Shown: in pieces, positions 6,314 through 13,395 of the stretch | Layout: each line of letters begins with the position of its first letter | Position numbering within the stretch: the stretch's first letter is position 1 | Source: Rhodoferax sp. | Lineage (GTDB): Bacteria; Pseudomonadota; Gammaproteobacteria; Burkholderiales; Burkholderiaceae_C | Reading direction: 5' to 3' | Assembly: GCA_016463455.1 (NCBI GenBank) | Contig: JAEMRG010000010.1 | Span: forward strand, 1-17,463 | DNA length: 17,463 nucleotides | The notes under the pieces: model-generated | Database searches by the model: none | What the model was told of the DNA's origin: nothing | What the model saw: the letters and a program-made list of their open reading frames with translations, nothing else | Program-made: the position numbers and the translations under genes

Positions 6314-7570
6314 TTAAAAAGCATAAAACGGCCCCGTAGCGGTGCTTGCGCCCACACCCGTAGTGGCCATGCCGTCAATGCCAATGACTACGGTTTTGCC
6401 ATAGAAAAATGGCAGGCCCAAGTCTAAAAGGCCCTGGGCGTTCAGGGTTCCGCCCAAGGTCGGCAGCGCGGTATTGCCTTTTTGAAACAATGCTGCGGCA
6501 TTGGTGATGGTGAAACTCTTCCTCGCCTGCCCGACCCCTGCGCTGCCAAGTGCCACACTAAACACCACGTCCGCAAGCGGGCAATAAAAGCCACTGTCAT
6601 TGGGGTATCCGCAATTAGGCAAATTGGAGTCGAAAAAAATACCGTTAGAGCCGGTGTCCAAAAAGGTACTTGAAAAACTGCCCCCTGCCAATGTGCTGTT
6701 GCTGCTCAGGGCACCCAAAAGATAGCCCTGACTGGTGGTCGCCAACACCTGCAATGTGGGGAATTGGTTATTGCTTCGCGTTCCCAGCCCGAAAACCATT
6801 TTCCCGGTGGCGGTGGCGGCACCCGCGCTAGGCACGCTGTTCATTTGGATGGCAAGGCCATTGTTGTCCGTGGGAAAACGTGCCACCACCTGTTGTAGTT
6901 GCTTGTCGGTCGCCAAGGTGGTACCCGTGACGCTGGTACAAGCGGCGTTGGTGCAACTGAAATATCTACCGTTTTGCGCGCTGCGGCGCCCTTGCACTGC
7001 GCAGGCGCTGCCGCAGTCCTGTTTGCTAAGGCCCAGGCCCAATATCCCCTTGGCACCCAGGTCGCTGGGGGTAATGATGGGATCACCGGAGGCCGAGCAT
7101 TGGCTTTGAAATCGGTCGTAGCCTGAGTCGCCGACCAATTGGATAGTGGTATCGGCTGCCGTCAATCCGCCAAGCTTCACATCGGCCAGCGCCAGCGGGC
7201 CCCAGGCAAAAGAGCCATCCAGGAAATTGGCGCACCCCAGCAGTACGTTCCCGCTGGTGGTTTTGGCAGCGCTCAATTGCAATTGCGTCGGCACCTCACT
7301 GGCCAAAAGCCGCAACCCCACCGAGCCAGTGTCCACCAGCACCTGGTCTATGGTTTTACACAGCGTTGCGCTGCCGGGCTTGCAAATAGTGACGCTGGTG
7401 AACAGCCGGTTTACCCCGTTACCGTCTGGGCCGCCATCGACCAGAAGGTCGACAACGTTCACACTGTTGACACTGTTGACAAGCAGCACTTCCTGTGGCG
7501 GAGCGGATGACCCTCCACCACAGGCCACCAGCGCCGATGCCAGCGCTACAAGCATGAAAAACCGCTTCAT
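6314..7570 (-). CDS. DUF3443 family lipoprotein with two pepsin-like Asp-Thr-Gly motifs
   Basis: A 418-residue exported protein. The N-terminus 'MKRFFMLVALASALVAC' is a lipoprotein signal with lipobox Leu-Val-Ala-Cys17, followed by Gly/Ser linker, so it is probably membrane-anchored in the envelope. The body matches DUF3443, a family without assigned function. Two motifs stand out: 'VLVDTGSVGLR' (Asp80) and 'TFLDTGSNGIFF' (Asp305), plus 'KGILGLGLS' (174-182) and 'PFFYGKTVVIGIDG' near the end. These are in the order and style of the two-lobed pepsin-type aspartic peptidases. There are multiple cysteines (for example 63, 71, 113, 158, 186, 190, 206, 211, 320), which suit disulfides outside the cytoplasm. 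It follows the DUF2844 gene by 10 bp. Family call is firm; proteolytic activity is inference. Confidence 0.88.
   Translation of the reverse strand: MKRFFMLVALASALVACGGGSSAPPQEVLLVNSVNSVNVVDLLVDGGPDGNGVNRLFTSVTICKPGSATLCKTIDQVLVDTGSVGLRLLASEVPTQLQLSAAKTTSGNVLLGCANFLDGSFAWGPLALADVKLGGLTAADTTIQLVGDSGYDRFQSQCSASGDPIITPSDLGAKGILGLGLSKQDCGSACAVQGRRSAQNGRYFSCTNAACTSVTGTTLATDKQLQQVVARFPTDNNGLAIQMNSVPSAGAATATGKMVFGLGTRSNNQFPTLQVLATTSQGYLLGALSSNSTLAGGSFSSTFLDTGSNGIFFDSNLPNCGYPNDSGFYCPLADVVFSVALGSAGVGQARKSFTITNAAALFQKGNTALPTLGGTLNAQGLLDLGLPFFYGKTVVIGIDGMATTGVGASTATGPFYAF
7457..7480 (-). repeat. Short tandem repeat within the DUF3443 gene
   Basis: In the coding direction the unit GTCAACAGT occurs twice in a row and is followed by GTGAAC, encoding Val-Asn-Ser-Val-Asn-Ser-Val-Asn just after the lipoprotein linker. 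The nine-base unit keeps the frame, so slippage would lengthen or shorten the linker by three residues. On the plus strand it creates TTGACA-like hexamers by chance. Confidence 0.7.
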
Positions 7571-7580
7571 AAGACCCGCA

Positions 7581-8057
7581 CTATTTCAACAGCGCCTGCA
7601 CATCAACACCAGGCGGAATTTGTGCCGTCAGATACGCGTAGCCCTGAAACGCTCCCATGACACCGGTGGAGACCAACACCAAGCCGCCCGATTGCACCGA
7701 GACGGGCCCGCCGCGCTTGCCCGCTTGCCTGGCCGCTTGCACCGAGGCCTTAAATACCGGCAGGTAAGGCCCCAGCAGCATGCCCATGTCCGGCAGGTCC
7801 GGGCCGCTCCAGCGCAGGGCGAAAACCTGACCACTGGCATCCACAAATTCTTGAAGCACGGTTGCGTTATTGAGCTCTAGCGCAAACACCCGATAGCCGC
7901 CCTGAGCCATTGCTACAGGCTGATAGCGCGCGACCCTTGCATCCACCGCAGCCGAAGCACCAGCGGCAAACGGCGCTCCGCCCAGCGCCGCGCTGGCAAG
8001 GACTGGCATTGCACAAACCAGGGCCAAGATTCGAAATCGCCACGCTTTAAGCTGCAT
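7581..8057 (-). CDS. DUF2844 family secreted protein
   Basis: A 158-residue protein with a signal peptide 'MQLKAWRFRILALVCAMPVLASA' and a mature start 'ALGGAPFAAG', the usual opening of DUF2844 proteins. It is predicted to be periplasmic. No catalytic motif is visible; the C-terminal half has 'FALRWSGPDLPDMGMLLGPYL', a segment conserved in the family. Its function is unknown. It is encoded 10 bp upstream of the DUF3443 gene, and the two families commonly occur side by side in Burkholderiales, which suggests they work together. A longer frame begins with TTG at 8117, but the ATG at 8057 gives a clean signal peptide. The ribosome site is poor (GTGGA), and a 7-bp hairpin sits nine bases upstream of the ATG. 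Confidence 0.8.
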   Translation of the reverse strand: MQLKAWRFRILALVCAMPVLASAALGGAPFAAGASAAVDARVARYQPVAMAQGGYRVFALELNNATVLQEFVDASGQVFALRWSGPDLPDMGMLLGPYLPVFKASVQAARQAGKRGGPVSVQSGGLVLVSTGVMGAFQGYAYLTAQIPPGVDVQALLK

Positions 8058-8066
8058 AGTCCACAA

Positions 8067-8084
8067 GGTTTTGAAAACAAAACC
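8067..8084. promoter_or_regulatory. Perfect inverted repeat upstream of the DUF2844 start
   Basis: GGTTTTG-AAAA-CAAAACC is a perfect seven-pair stem with a four-base loop, ending nine bases before the DUF2844 ATG. In the mRNA it would fold next to the weak ribosome site; as DNA it could be an operator. Which, if either, is unknown. Confidence 0.35.
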
Positions 8085-8102
8085 ATAGGCTACCACGACC
8101 TG

Positions 8103-8123
8103 CGCCCTGTTGCGCAAAGGGCG
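8103..8123. promoter_or_regulatory. Near-perfect palindrome in the DUF2844 / nitronate monooxygenase divergent region
   Basis: CGCCCT and AGGGCG flank a core containing TTGCGCAA, giving a dyad that is symmetrical over about 20 bp except for one extra G at 8109. It lies roughly midway between the two divergent starts (8057 and 8239), a typical place for an operator. No T-run follows on either strand, so it is unlikely to be a terminator. Confidence 0.35.
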
Positions 8124-8238
8124 GGCAGGCCCAAGCTAAGCCACCAGAACTGGCTGTCACCTTGGCGAGTTTGCGCGCCCGTGGCCTGTCGTATGCTATC
8201 GGGGAATCCTCCACCCCTAACCGTATTTGCCCACCCCC

Positions 8239-9219
8239 ATGACTGCTCCTGCCCGCTACCTCCCGCCCGTACTCCAAAAATTGCGCTTCCCAGTGATTGG
8301 CTCGCCGCTGTTCATCATCAGCAACCCCGCACTGGTCATCGCCCAGTGCAAGGCCGGCGTGGTGGGTTCCATGCCCGCCCTGAACGCACGCCCTGCCGCC
8401 CAGTTAGACGAGTGGCTGGCCGAAATTACCGAGGCACTGGCCGCCCATGACAAGGCCCACCCTGAGTCGCCCGCTGCGCCTTTTGCCATTAACCAGATCG
8501 TGCACAAAAGCAATGACCGCTTGGACCACGATATGCAGGTTTGCGAAAAATACAGAGTACCTATTGTGATTACCAGCCTGGGCGCGCGCGAGGACGTCAA
8601 CCGTGCGGTGCAGGCCTGGGGCGGCGTAGTACTACATGATGTGATTAACAATGTGTTCGCCCACAAAGCCATCGAAAAAGGCGCCGATGGCCTGATACCC
8701 GTCGCCGCTGGTGCCGGTGGCCACGCCAGCGTAAAAAGCCCGTTTGCAATGGTGGCGGAAATCCGCCAATGGTTTGGTGGCCCGCTGGCCCTGTCCGGGG
8801 CGATATCCTCAGGCGGTGCCATTTTGGCGGCCCAGGCCATGGGCGCGGACCTGGCCTACATCGGCTCGGCCTTTATTGCTACCGAAGAGGCACGCGCGGT
8901 CGATGGCTACAAGCAGATGATTACCGAGTCCAATTCAGACGACATTGTTTACAGTAACTTCTATACCGGCATCCACGGCAATTACCTCAAAGGCAGTATC
9001 CGCAACGCCGGTATGGACCCCGACCATTTGCCTGAGAGCGACCCCAGCAAAATGAACTTCGCCAGTGGCGAAGGGGCCAATGCGGCCAAAGCCTGGAAAG
9101 ACATCTGGGGCTGCGGCCAAGGCATAGGCGCGATCCGCGAGGTGATGCCCGCGGGTGAAATGGTGGCACGTTTTAAGCGCGAATACCAAGAGGCCAAAGC
9201 CGCCTTGTTGTCAGCCTGA
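8239..9219 (+). CDS. Nitronate monooxygenase (2-nitropropane dioxygenase family)
   Basis: A 326-residue FMN enzyme with a TIM-barrel fold. Visible features are 'PVIGSPLFIISNPALVIAQ' at residues 18-36, 'VAAGAGGHAS' with the conserved His162, and the FMN phosphate-binding run 'GAISSGGAILAAQAMGADL'. A following 'GSAFIATEEA' is also typical. The family oxidises alkyl nitronates such as propionate 3-nitronate to aldehyde or keto acid plus nitrite, a detoxification reaction; some members act on other substrates. The frame is open back to a TTG at 8227, but the ATG at 8239 gives the expected N-terminus. No clear Shine-Dalgarno sequence precedes it. It heads a four-gene plus-strand run with the crotonase, YghU and the exported methyltransferase-like protein, 64 bp before the next gene. 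Confidence 0.92.
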   Translation: MTAPARYLPPVLQKLRFPVIGSPLFIISNPALVIAQCKAGVVGSMPALNARPAAQLDEWLAEITEALAAHDKAHPESPAAPFAINQIVHKSNDRLDHDMQVCEKYRVPIVITSLGAREDVNRAVQAWGGVVLHDVINNVFAHKAIEKGADGLIPVAAGAGGHASVKSPFAMVAEIRQWFGGPLALSGAISSGGAILAAQAMGADLAYIGSAFIATEEARAVDGYKQMITESNSDDIVYSNFYTGIHGNYLKGSIRNAGMDPDHLPESDPSKMNFASGEGANAAKAWKDIWGCGQGIGAIREVMPAGEMVARFKREYQEAKAALLSA

Positions 9220-9283
9220 GCGCGGCCGTCGCTGCCCGTAGCGCCAGCACGAAGAAGTCACTGAACCGAGTCCGAGGAAGACC

Positions 9284-10084
9284 ATGAGCCAAGATTTACT
9301 GGAACACATTGAAGGCGGCATCGCCACCCTGACCATGAACCGGCCCGAGGCGCGCAACGCCATGACGCGGTCCATGCTGATTGACCTGGAGCACAGCCTG
9401 GCACGACTGGCCGCCGACCGCAGCGTGCGCCTGGTGGTGCTAACGGGCACCGGCGATGCGTTTTGCGCCGGGGGCGATGTCAAAGGCTTCGCCAAAAGCG
9501 CAGCCGATGGTGCAGATAGCCTCAGTTTTGAAGAGCGCACACAAGGGCTGCGCATGATCATGGAGTCCGCCCGCTGGCTGCATGAGATGCCCAAGCCTAC
9601 GCTGGCCGTCATCCCCGGCCCGGCGGCTGGCGCCGGCCTTTCGCTGGCGCTGGCCTGCGACATGCGTATCGCCTCCAGCAACGCCAAATTCACCACGGCC
9701 TTTTCCAAAATCGGGCTGTCGGGCGACTTTGGCGGCAGCTACTTTCTCAACTACTTGGTGGGCGCGGCCAAAGCGCGTGAAATGTATTTCACAGCCCAGG
9801 TCGTGCAAAGCGAAGAAGCCCTGCGTATCGGCCTGGTCAACCGGGTGCTAGCCCCAGAGCAACTGGCGCAAGCCGCCCAAGCCTGGGCCAGTGAACTAGC
9901 CGCGCTGCCCACCGTGGCCGTCGGGTATATGAAGCAAAACCTTAACACCGCACTGCGCGGATCGCTCGGTGATGTGCTGGACTTTGAAGCGCCCAACATG
10001 ATCCGCACCTTTGAAACCCAGGATCACAAAGGCGCAGCCCAGGCGTTTGTGGAAAAACGCCCGCCGCAATTTAAGGGATGCTAA
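9284..10084 (+). CDS. Enoyl-CoA hydratase/isomerase family protein, PaaG-like
   Basis: A 266-residue crotonase-fold protein acting on acyl-CoA thioesters. The oxyanion-hole segments are present: 'FCAGGDVKGFA' (residues 60-70) and 'GPAAGAGLSLALACD' (112-126). Aligning by eye with rat enoyl-CoA hydratase, the two catalytic glutamates (Glu144, Glu164) are replaced by Ser120 and Phe140, while Asp148 sits in 'GLSGDFGG', where PaaG-type 1,2-epoxyphenylacetyl-CoA isomerases have a conserved aspartate. An isomerase is therefore more likely than a hydratase. The start has a good GAGGAAG site. The stop TAA is directly followed by the ATG of yghU with no gap, so the two are translationally coupled. No other paa genes are nearby, so a phenylacetate role is not supported. 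Confidence 0.92.
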   Translation: MSQDLLEHIEGGIATLTMNRPEARNAMTRSMLIDLEHSLARLAADRSVRLVVLTGTGDAFCAGGDVKGFAKSAADGADSLSFEERTQGLRMIMESARWLHEMPKPTLAVIPGPAAGAGLSLALACDMRIASSNAKFTTAFSKIGLSGDFGGSYFLNYLVGAAKAREMYFTAQVVQSEEALRIGLVNRVLAPEQLAQAAQAWASELAALPTVAVGYMKQNLNTALRGSLGDVLDFEAPNMIRTFETQDHKGAAQAFVEKRPPQFKGC

Positions 10085-10936
10085 ATGAGTAGTAACACAG
10101 ACTATCTACCGCCCAAAGTCTGGACCTGGGACAAGAGCAGCGGCGGCAAGTTCGCGCACATCAACCGGCCCATCGCCGGTGCTACGCACGACAAGGCGCT
10201 GCCGGTGGGCAAGCATCCAATGCAACTGTATTCCCTGGGCACGCCCAACGGCATCAAAGTCACCATCATGCTGGAAGAATTGCTAGCCTTGGGCCACAGC
10301 GGCGCCGAATACGATGCCTGGCTGATCAACATCCAAGAAGGCCAGCAGTTTGGCAGCGACTTTGTCGCCATCAACCCCAACTCCAAAATTCCGGCTCTGC
10401 TGGACCGCAGCGGGCCGGAACCGGTGCGCGTGTTTGAGTCCGCGGCCATTTTGTGGTACCTGGCACAGAAATTCGGCGCCTTTGTGCCCAAGGACTTTGC
10501 CCTGCAAACCGAATGCATGTCCTGGCTGTTCTGGCAAATGGGCAGCGCGCCCTTTTTGGGTGGCGGTTTCGGGCATTTTTATGCCTATGCGCCCAGCAAA
10601 ATGGAATACCCCATCAACCGCTTCGCCATGGAAGTCAAGCGGCAAATGGATGTGCTGGACAAGCACCTGGCAGAGCGCCCGTTTTTGGCCGGTGAGGAAT
10701 ACAGCATCGCCGATATGGCCGTCTGGCCCTGGTACGGCGCCCTGGCCAAAGGCCAACTCTATGAAGCGGGTGAATTTTTGCAAGTGCAGGAATACACCCA
10801 CGTCATCCGCTGGGCCGACCAGATCGCCCAGCGCCCAGCAGTACAGCGTGGGCGCATAGTCAACCGCACCTGGGGCGATGCAGACAAGCAATTGGCCGAG
10901 CGGCATGATGCGAGTGACTTTGACCGCAAACCTTAG
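10085..10936 (+). CDS. yghU: YghU-type glutathione S-transferase / disulfide-bond oxidoreductase
   Basis: A 283-residue cytoplasmic GST-fold protein that closely follows the E. coli YghU sequence throughout. Shared stretches include 'KVWTWDKSSGGKFAHINRP' at the start, 'LPVGKHPMQLYSLGTPNG' (thioredoxin-like domain), 'NPNSKIPAL', 'APFLGGGFGHFYAYAP', 'YSIADMAVWPW' and 'RGRIVNRT', and the ending 'RHDASDF'. YghU binds two glutathiones and shows disulfide-bond reductase activity, with weak transferase activity. The gene starts at the base after the crotonase stop and shares its mRNA. The neighbours (nitronate monooxygenase, acyl-CoA enzyme) suggest a stress or detoxification setting, but that is inference. 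Confidence 0.96.
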   Translation: MSSNTDYLPPKVWTWDKSSGGKFAHINRPIAGATHDKALPVGKHPMQLYSLGTPNGIKVTIMLEELLALGHSGAEYDAWLINIQEGQQFGSDFVAINPNSKIPALLDRSGPEPVRVFESAAILWYLAQKFGAFVPKDFALQTECMSWLFWQMGSAPFLGGGFGHFYAYAPSKMEYPINRFAMEVKRQMDVLDKHLAERPFLAGEEYSIADMAVWPWYGALAKGQLYEAGEFLQVQEYTHVIRWADQIAQRPAVQRGRIVNRTWGDADKQLAERHDASDFDRKP

Positions 10937-10979
10937 GCCAACTGTCTTGCTTTGACTCTTTCGCTTTGAGGGATTTTCA

Positions 10980-11795
10980 ATGAACGTTTTATCCCACCGA
11001 TTGCTCTTTTGGGCCCTCGCGCTGTCCGCGAGCTTGTACCCTGCCCTTGCCCAGCCGGTATCTGCTGACACCTTCAAGCCCTTGCTTAGCGCCAGCTACC
11101 GCTCGCCCGGCAATGTGGCGCGCGACACTCACCGGCATCCTGCTGAAACGCTGGCGTTTTTTGGTATCCGGCCCGATAGCACCGTGGTAGAAATCCTGCC
11201 TGGCAGTGGCGGCTATTACATGGAGATTCTTGCGCCGTGGCTCAAGGACAAGGGTTTGTATATCGCCGCGAACCGCGATGGTTCGCAGCCGCAGTACCAA
11301 GCCGACCATGACAAGCTTTTGCAGCGCCTGGTCAAGGAACCCGGCTTGTACGGCAAAGTGCTGGTTACCCCGTTTCGCGCGGACCGCCATGCCATCGCGC
11401 CTGCGGGCAGCGCCGATATGGTGATCAGTTTTCGCAATCTGCACAATTGGATGGAGCAAGGCGAGTTGCAAGAATCGCTCAAGGCTTTTTATTTGGCCTT
11501 GAAGCCCGGCGGCATTTTGGGCATTGTGGACCACCGGGGCCGCACCGACCAAACCCAAGCCCAGCAAACCGCCTCGGGCTATGTGCGCCAGGACGTGGCC
11601 ATTGCGCTGATCGAACAAGCGGGCTTTAAGCTACAAGCCAGCTCCGAGGCAAATGCCAACCCCAAAGACAGCAAAGACCACCCCGAAGGCGTCTGGACGC
11701 TGCCGCCCAGCTACCGCCTGAAAGACAAAGACCGCGAGAAATACGCTGCCATCGGTGAGAGCGACCGCTTTACCTTGCGCTTTGTGAAACCGTAG
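10980..11795 (+). CDS. Exported SAM-methyltransferase-fold protein (COG4798-like)
   Basis: A 271-residue protein with a signal peptide 'MNVLSHRLLFWALALSASLYPALAQ', so it is predicted to be periplasmic. The mature part has a class I methyltransferase core: 'VVEILPGSGGYYMEIL' as motif I, then 'ADMVISFRNLHNWM' and 'LKPGGILGIVDHR' as the later strands, and a Lys/Asp-rich C-terminal tail. Export is odd because S-adenosylmethionine is made and kept in the cytoplasm. The COG4798 group of 'predicted methyltransferases' shares this, and their reaction is unknown. The ATG at 10980 has a strong GAGGGA site; a 43-bp gap separates it from yghU. It is convergent with the glyoxalase II-type gene across 15 bp with no visible terminator. 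Confidence 0.85.
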   Translation: MNVLSHRLLFWALALSASLYPALAQPVSADTFKPLLSASYRSPGNVARDTHRHPAETLAFFGIRPDSTVVEILPGSGGYYMEILAPWLKDKGLYIAANRDGSQPQYQADHDKLLQRLVKEPGLYGKVLVTPFRADRHAIAPAGSADMVISFRNLHNWMEQGELQESLKAFYLALKPGGILGIVDHRGRTDQTQAQQTASGYVRQDVAIALIEQAGFKLQASSEANANPKDSKDHPEGVWTLPPSYRLKDKDREKYAAIGESDRFTLRFVKP

Positions 11796-11810
11796 CGCTG
11801 CGCGTTTGCA

Positions 11811-12602
11811 TTACCAGCGGTTGCGCAGTTCACGCAATTTCAAAAACACGGTCATGGCATCCGGGTTAGGCGGCAGTTCAGCATAGGCCTCGCGCAAACG
11901 GGCGATCACGCCAGCGCTGCCTAGGCGGAAAAACGTGTTGACCTCGCGTTCCTCGGCCAGTTGGCTGACATAGGCTTGCTGCGGGTTTTGTCCTTGCACT
12001 TTGTCTAACAAGGCTTGCGCCGCTGCGTTGCCCGGTTCGCGGTCCAGCGTAAAGCGCAAATTGTTTTCAATATAGTCGTGGCCCGGGTACACCAAGGTGT
12101 TGTCGGGCAGGCCATGCAGTTGCTGGGCAAATGTCTGGTACATGGTGGCAGGGTCGCCGCCGTTATGGCAGTTGCCCACACCCGCGTTAAACATGGTGTC
12201 GCCGGAAAACAGAGCGGGCTGATCGGTGTGCGAGCGCAGGCAGATGTGGCACATGGTGTGGCCCGGCGTATCCAACGCCTCCAGTTCTACCGTCTTACCC
12301 ACTTTGATAATGTCGCCGGCTGACAGCCCGCGCGTCATACCGGGAATACTGTCTTTGGCTTTGTGGTGGGCCAGCACCGCCGCCCCGGTTTGATCCACGA
12401 TGGCCTGGTTGCCATCGATGTGGTCGTGGTGCTCATGCGTGTTGAGAATTTGGGTGATTTCCCAACCCGCCTCCTTGGCCGCAGCCAAGCACTTTTGGCT
12501 GTCCAAGGGGTCAATAGCCAAGGCTTCGCCGGTCTCCGGGCAAGCCACCAGGTAGTTGAAATTACGGTAGTCGTTACCAGTCCAAATTTGTTTTACGAGC
12601 AT
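11811..12602 (-). CDS. gloB: Hydroxyacylglutathione hydrolase (glyoxalase II) family
   Basis: A 263-residue metallo-beta-lactamase-fold hydrolase. The dinuclear metal site is complete: 'THEHHDHIDGN' (His56, His58, Asp60, His61), His115 in 'DTPGHT', Asp135 in 'FSGDTMF' and His175 in 'VYPGHDYIENN'. The C-terminal part ('EEREVNTFFR' and 'FLKLREL') fits the glyoxalase II substrate domain. Glyoxalase II hydrolyses S-lactoylglutathione to lactate and glutathione. One departure: after Asp135, where standard GloB has an 'AGCGRxFEG' segment, this protein reads 'NAGVGNCHNGGD', so thioester preference may differ. It is the second gene after the haloacid dehalogenase, 5 bp from its stop, and clearly co-transcribed. 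Confidence 0.88.
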   Translation of the reverse strand: MLVKQIWTGNDYRNFNYLVACPETGEALAIDPLDSQKCLAAAKEAGWEITQILNTHEHHDHIDGNQAIVDQTGAAVLAHHKAKDSIPGMTRGLSAGDIIKVGKTVELEALDTPGHTMCHICLRSHTDQPALFSGDTMFNAGVGNCHNGGDPATMYQTFAQQLHGLPDNTLVYPGHDYIENNLRFTLDREPGNAAAQALLDKVQGQNPQQAYVSQLAEEREVNTFFRLGSAGVIARLREAYAELPPNPDAMTVFLKLRELRNRW

Positions 12603-12607
12603 AGGTT

Positions 12608-13309
12608 TTATTCCTCAAGTTCCAAAGTTTGCAATACCGAGCGCAAGTCCGCTCCGCTGAAATCGGGCCGGGGCTCCAGCGCTTCAAAGGGCAAGCCCTG
12701 CCGGTTGACCCAATGCGTGTGCAAGCCAAACCAATTAGCGCCTAAAGCGTCCCAGGCGTTGCTGGACACAAACAAAATTTGCTCCAGTGGCAATGCTATC
12801 GATTCTTGTACCAGCGCATAGGCCTGTGGCGCAGTTTTAAAGAGGCGTATGCCGTCCACGGAAATCACATGGTCCAACAAACCGGCCATGCCGGCACTGT
12901 GCACCGCAGAGTCCAGCATCTGCGGGCTGCCGTTGGATAAGATGGCCGTGGTCAGGCCGTGGCGCTTGATGCTGCGCAGGACCTCCAAGTTTTCCGGGAA
13001 AGGACTGAGTTTGGCGTATTGGCCCATTAAGGCCTCGTCCTGCCCTTGGGTCCGGTCCAATTGCAGCCGATCTAGGCAGTACTGCAAGGACAGCCGCGTC
13101 AAATCCCAAAACGATTGGTAAAAGCGACTGCCCTTGGCCGGGTCCGGGTCGGACTGGGTGATCAGGCGCGTGTACTCAATTTGCTTATCCCGCCATGCCA
13201 GCGCCAAGGCGGCGCCCTTGCCCGGGAACATTTGTTCGGCCAGATGCTGCACCGAATACACATCGAACAAAGTGCCGTAGGCATCGAAAACTACCGCTTT
13301 GAATGGCAT
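12608..13309 (-). CDS. Haloacid dehalogenase type II (L-2-haloacid dehalogenase family)
   Basis: A 233-residue HAD-superfamily enzyme. The full L-DEX active-site set can be read: Asp9 nucleophile in 'FDAYGTLFD', Arg39 in 'AWRDKQIEYT', Ser124-Asn125 in 'ILSNGSPQML', Lys157 in 'RLFKTAP', and Ser181/182, Asn183 and Asp186 in 'FVSSNAWDALGA'. Family members hydrolyse L-2-haloalkanoates such as chloropropionate to D-2-hydroxyacids. 'KTAP' replaces the more usual 'KPDP'. The ATG at 13309 has AGGAA six bases upstream. The gene is first in a two-gene unit with the glyoxalase II-type hydrolase, and a terminator-like hairpin separates it from the upstream sulfatase, so it should have its own promoter. 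Confidence 0.92.
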   Translation of the reverse strand: MPFKAVVFDAYGTLFDVYSVQHLAEQMFPGKGAALALAWRDKQIEYTRLITQSDPDPAKGSRFYQSFWDLTRLSLQYCLDRLQLDRTQGQDEALMGQYAKLSPFPENLEVLRSIKRHGLTTAILSNGSPQMLDSAVHSAGMAGLLDHVISVDGIRLFKTAPQAYALVQESIALPLEQILFVSSNAWDALGANWFGLHTHWVNRQGLPFEALEPRPDFSGADLRSVLQTLELEE

Positions 13310-13363
13310 ATCACATTCCTGTACCAGCCCGCACGCTGCAGACTCCGCGCGGCATGGTAACCC

Positions 13364-13381
13364 CGAGGCCTTCAGGCCTTG
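13364..13381. other. Short hairpin upstream of the haloacid dehalogenase gene
   Basis: CGAGGCC-TTCA-GGCCTTG forms a seven-pair stem with one G-T wobble and a four-base loop. It lies 55 bp upstream of the dehalogenase ATG and 15 bp beyond the sulfatase terminator candidate. No T-run follows on either strand, so I do not call it a terminator; role unknown. Confidence 0.3.
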
Positions 13382-13395
13382 AAAATGGCAGCCCT

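Noticed and set aside
7457..7482. Repeated TTGACA-like hexamers that resemble -35 boxes
   Set aside because: They arise from the in-frame Val-Asn-Ser coding repeat of the DUF3443 gene, and no plus-strand gene follows.
10283..11077. 264-codon minus-strand frame opposite yghU and the exported methyltransferase-like gene
   Set aside because: It spans the opposite strand of two well-supported genes and shows no recognisable family.
13364..13381. GGCC hairpin considered as a terminator
   Set aside because: It lacks a T-run on either strand; the 13396-13461 hairpin is the better terminator candidate.
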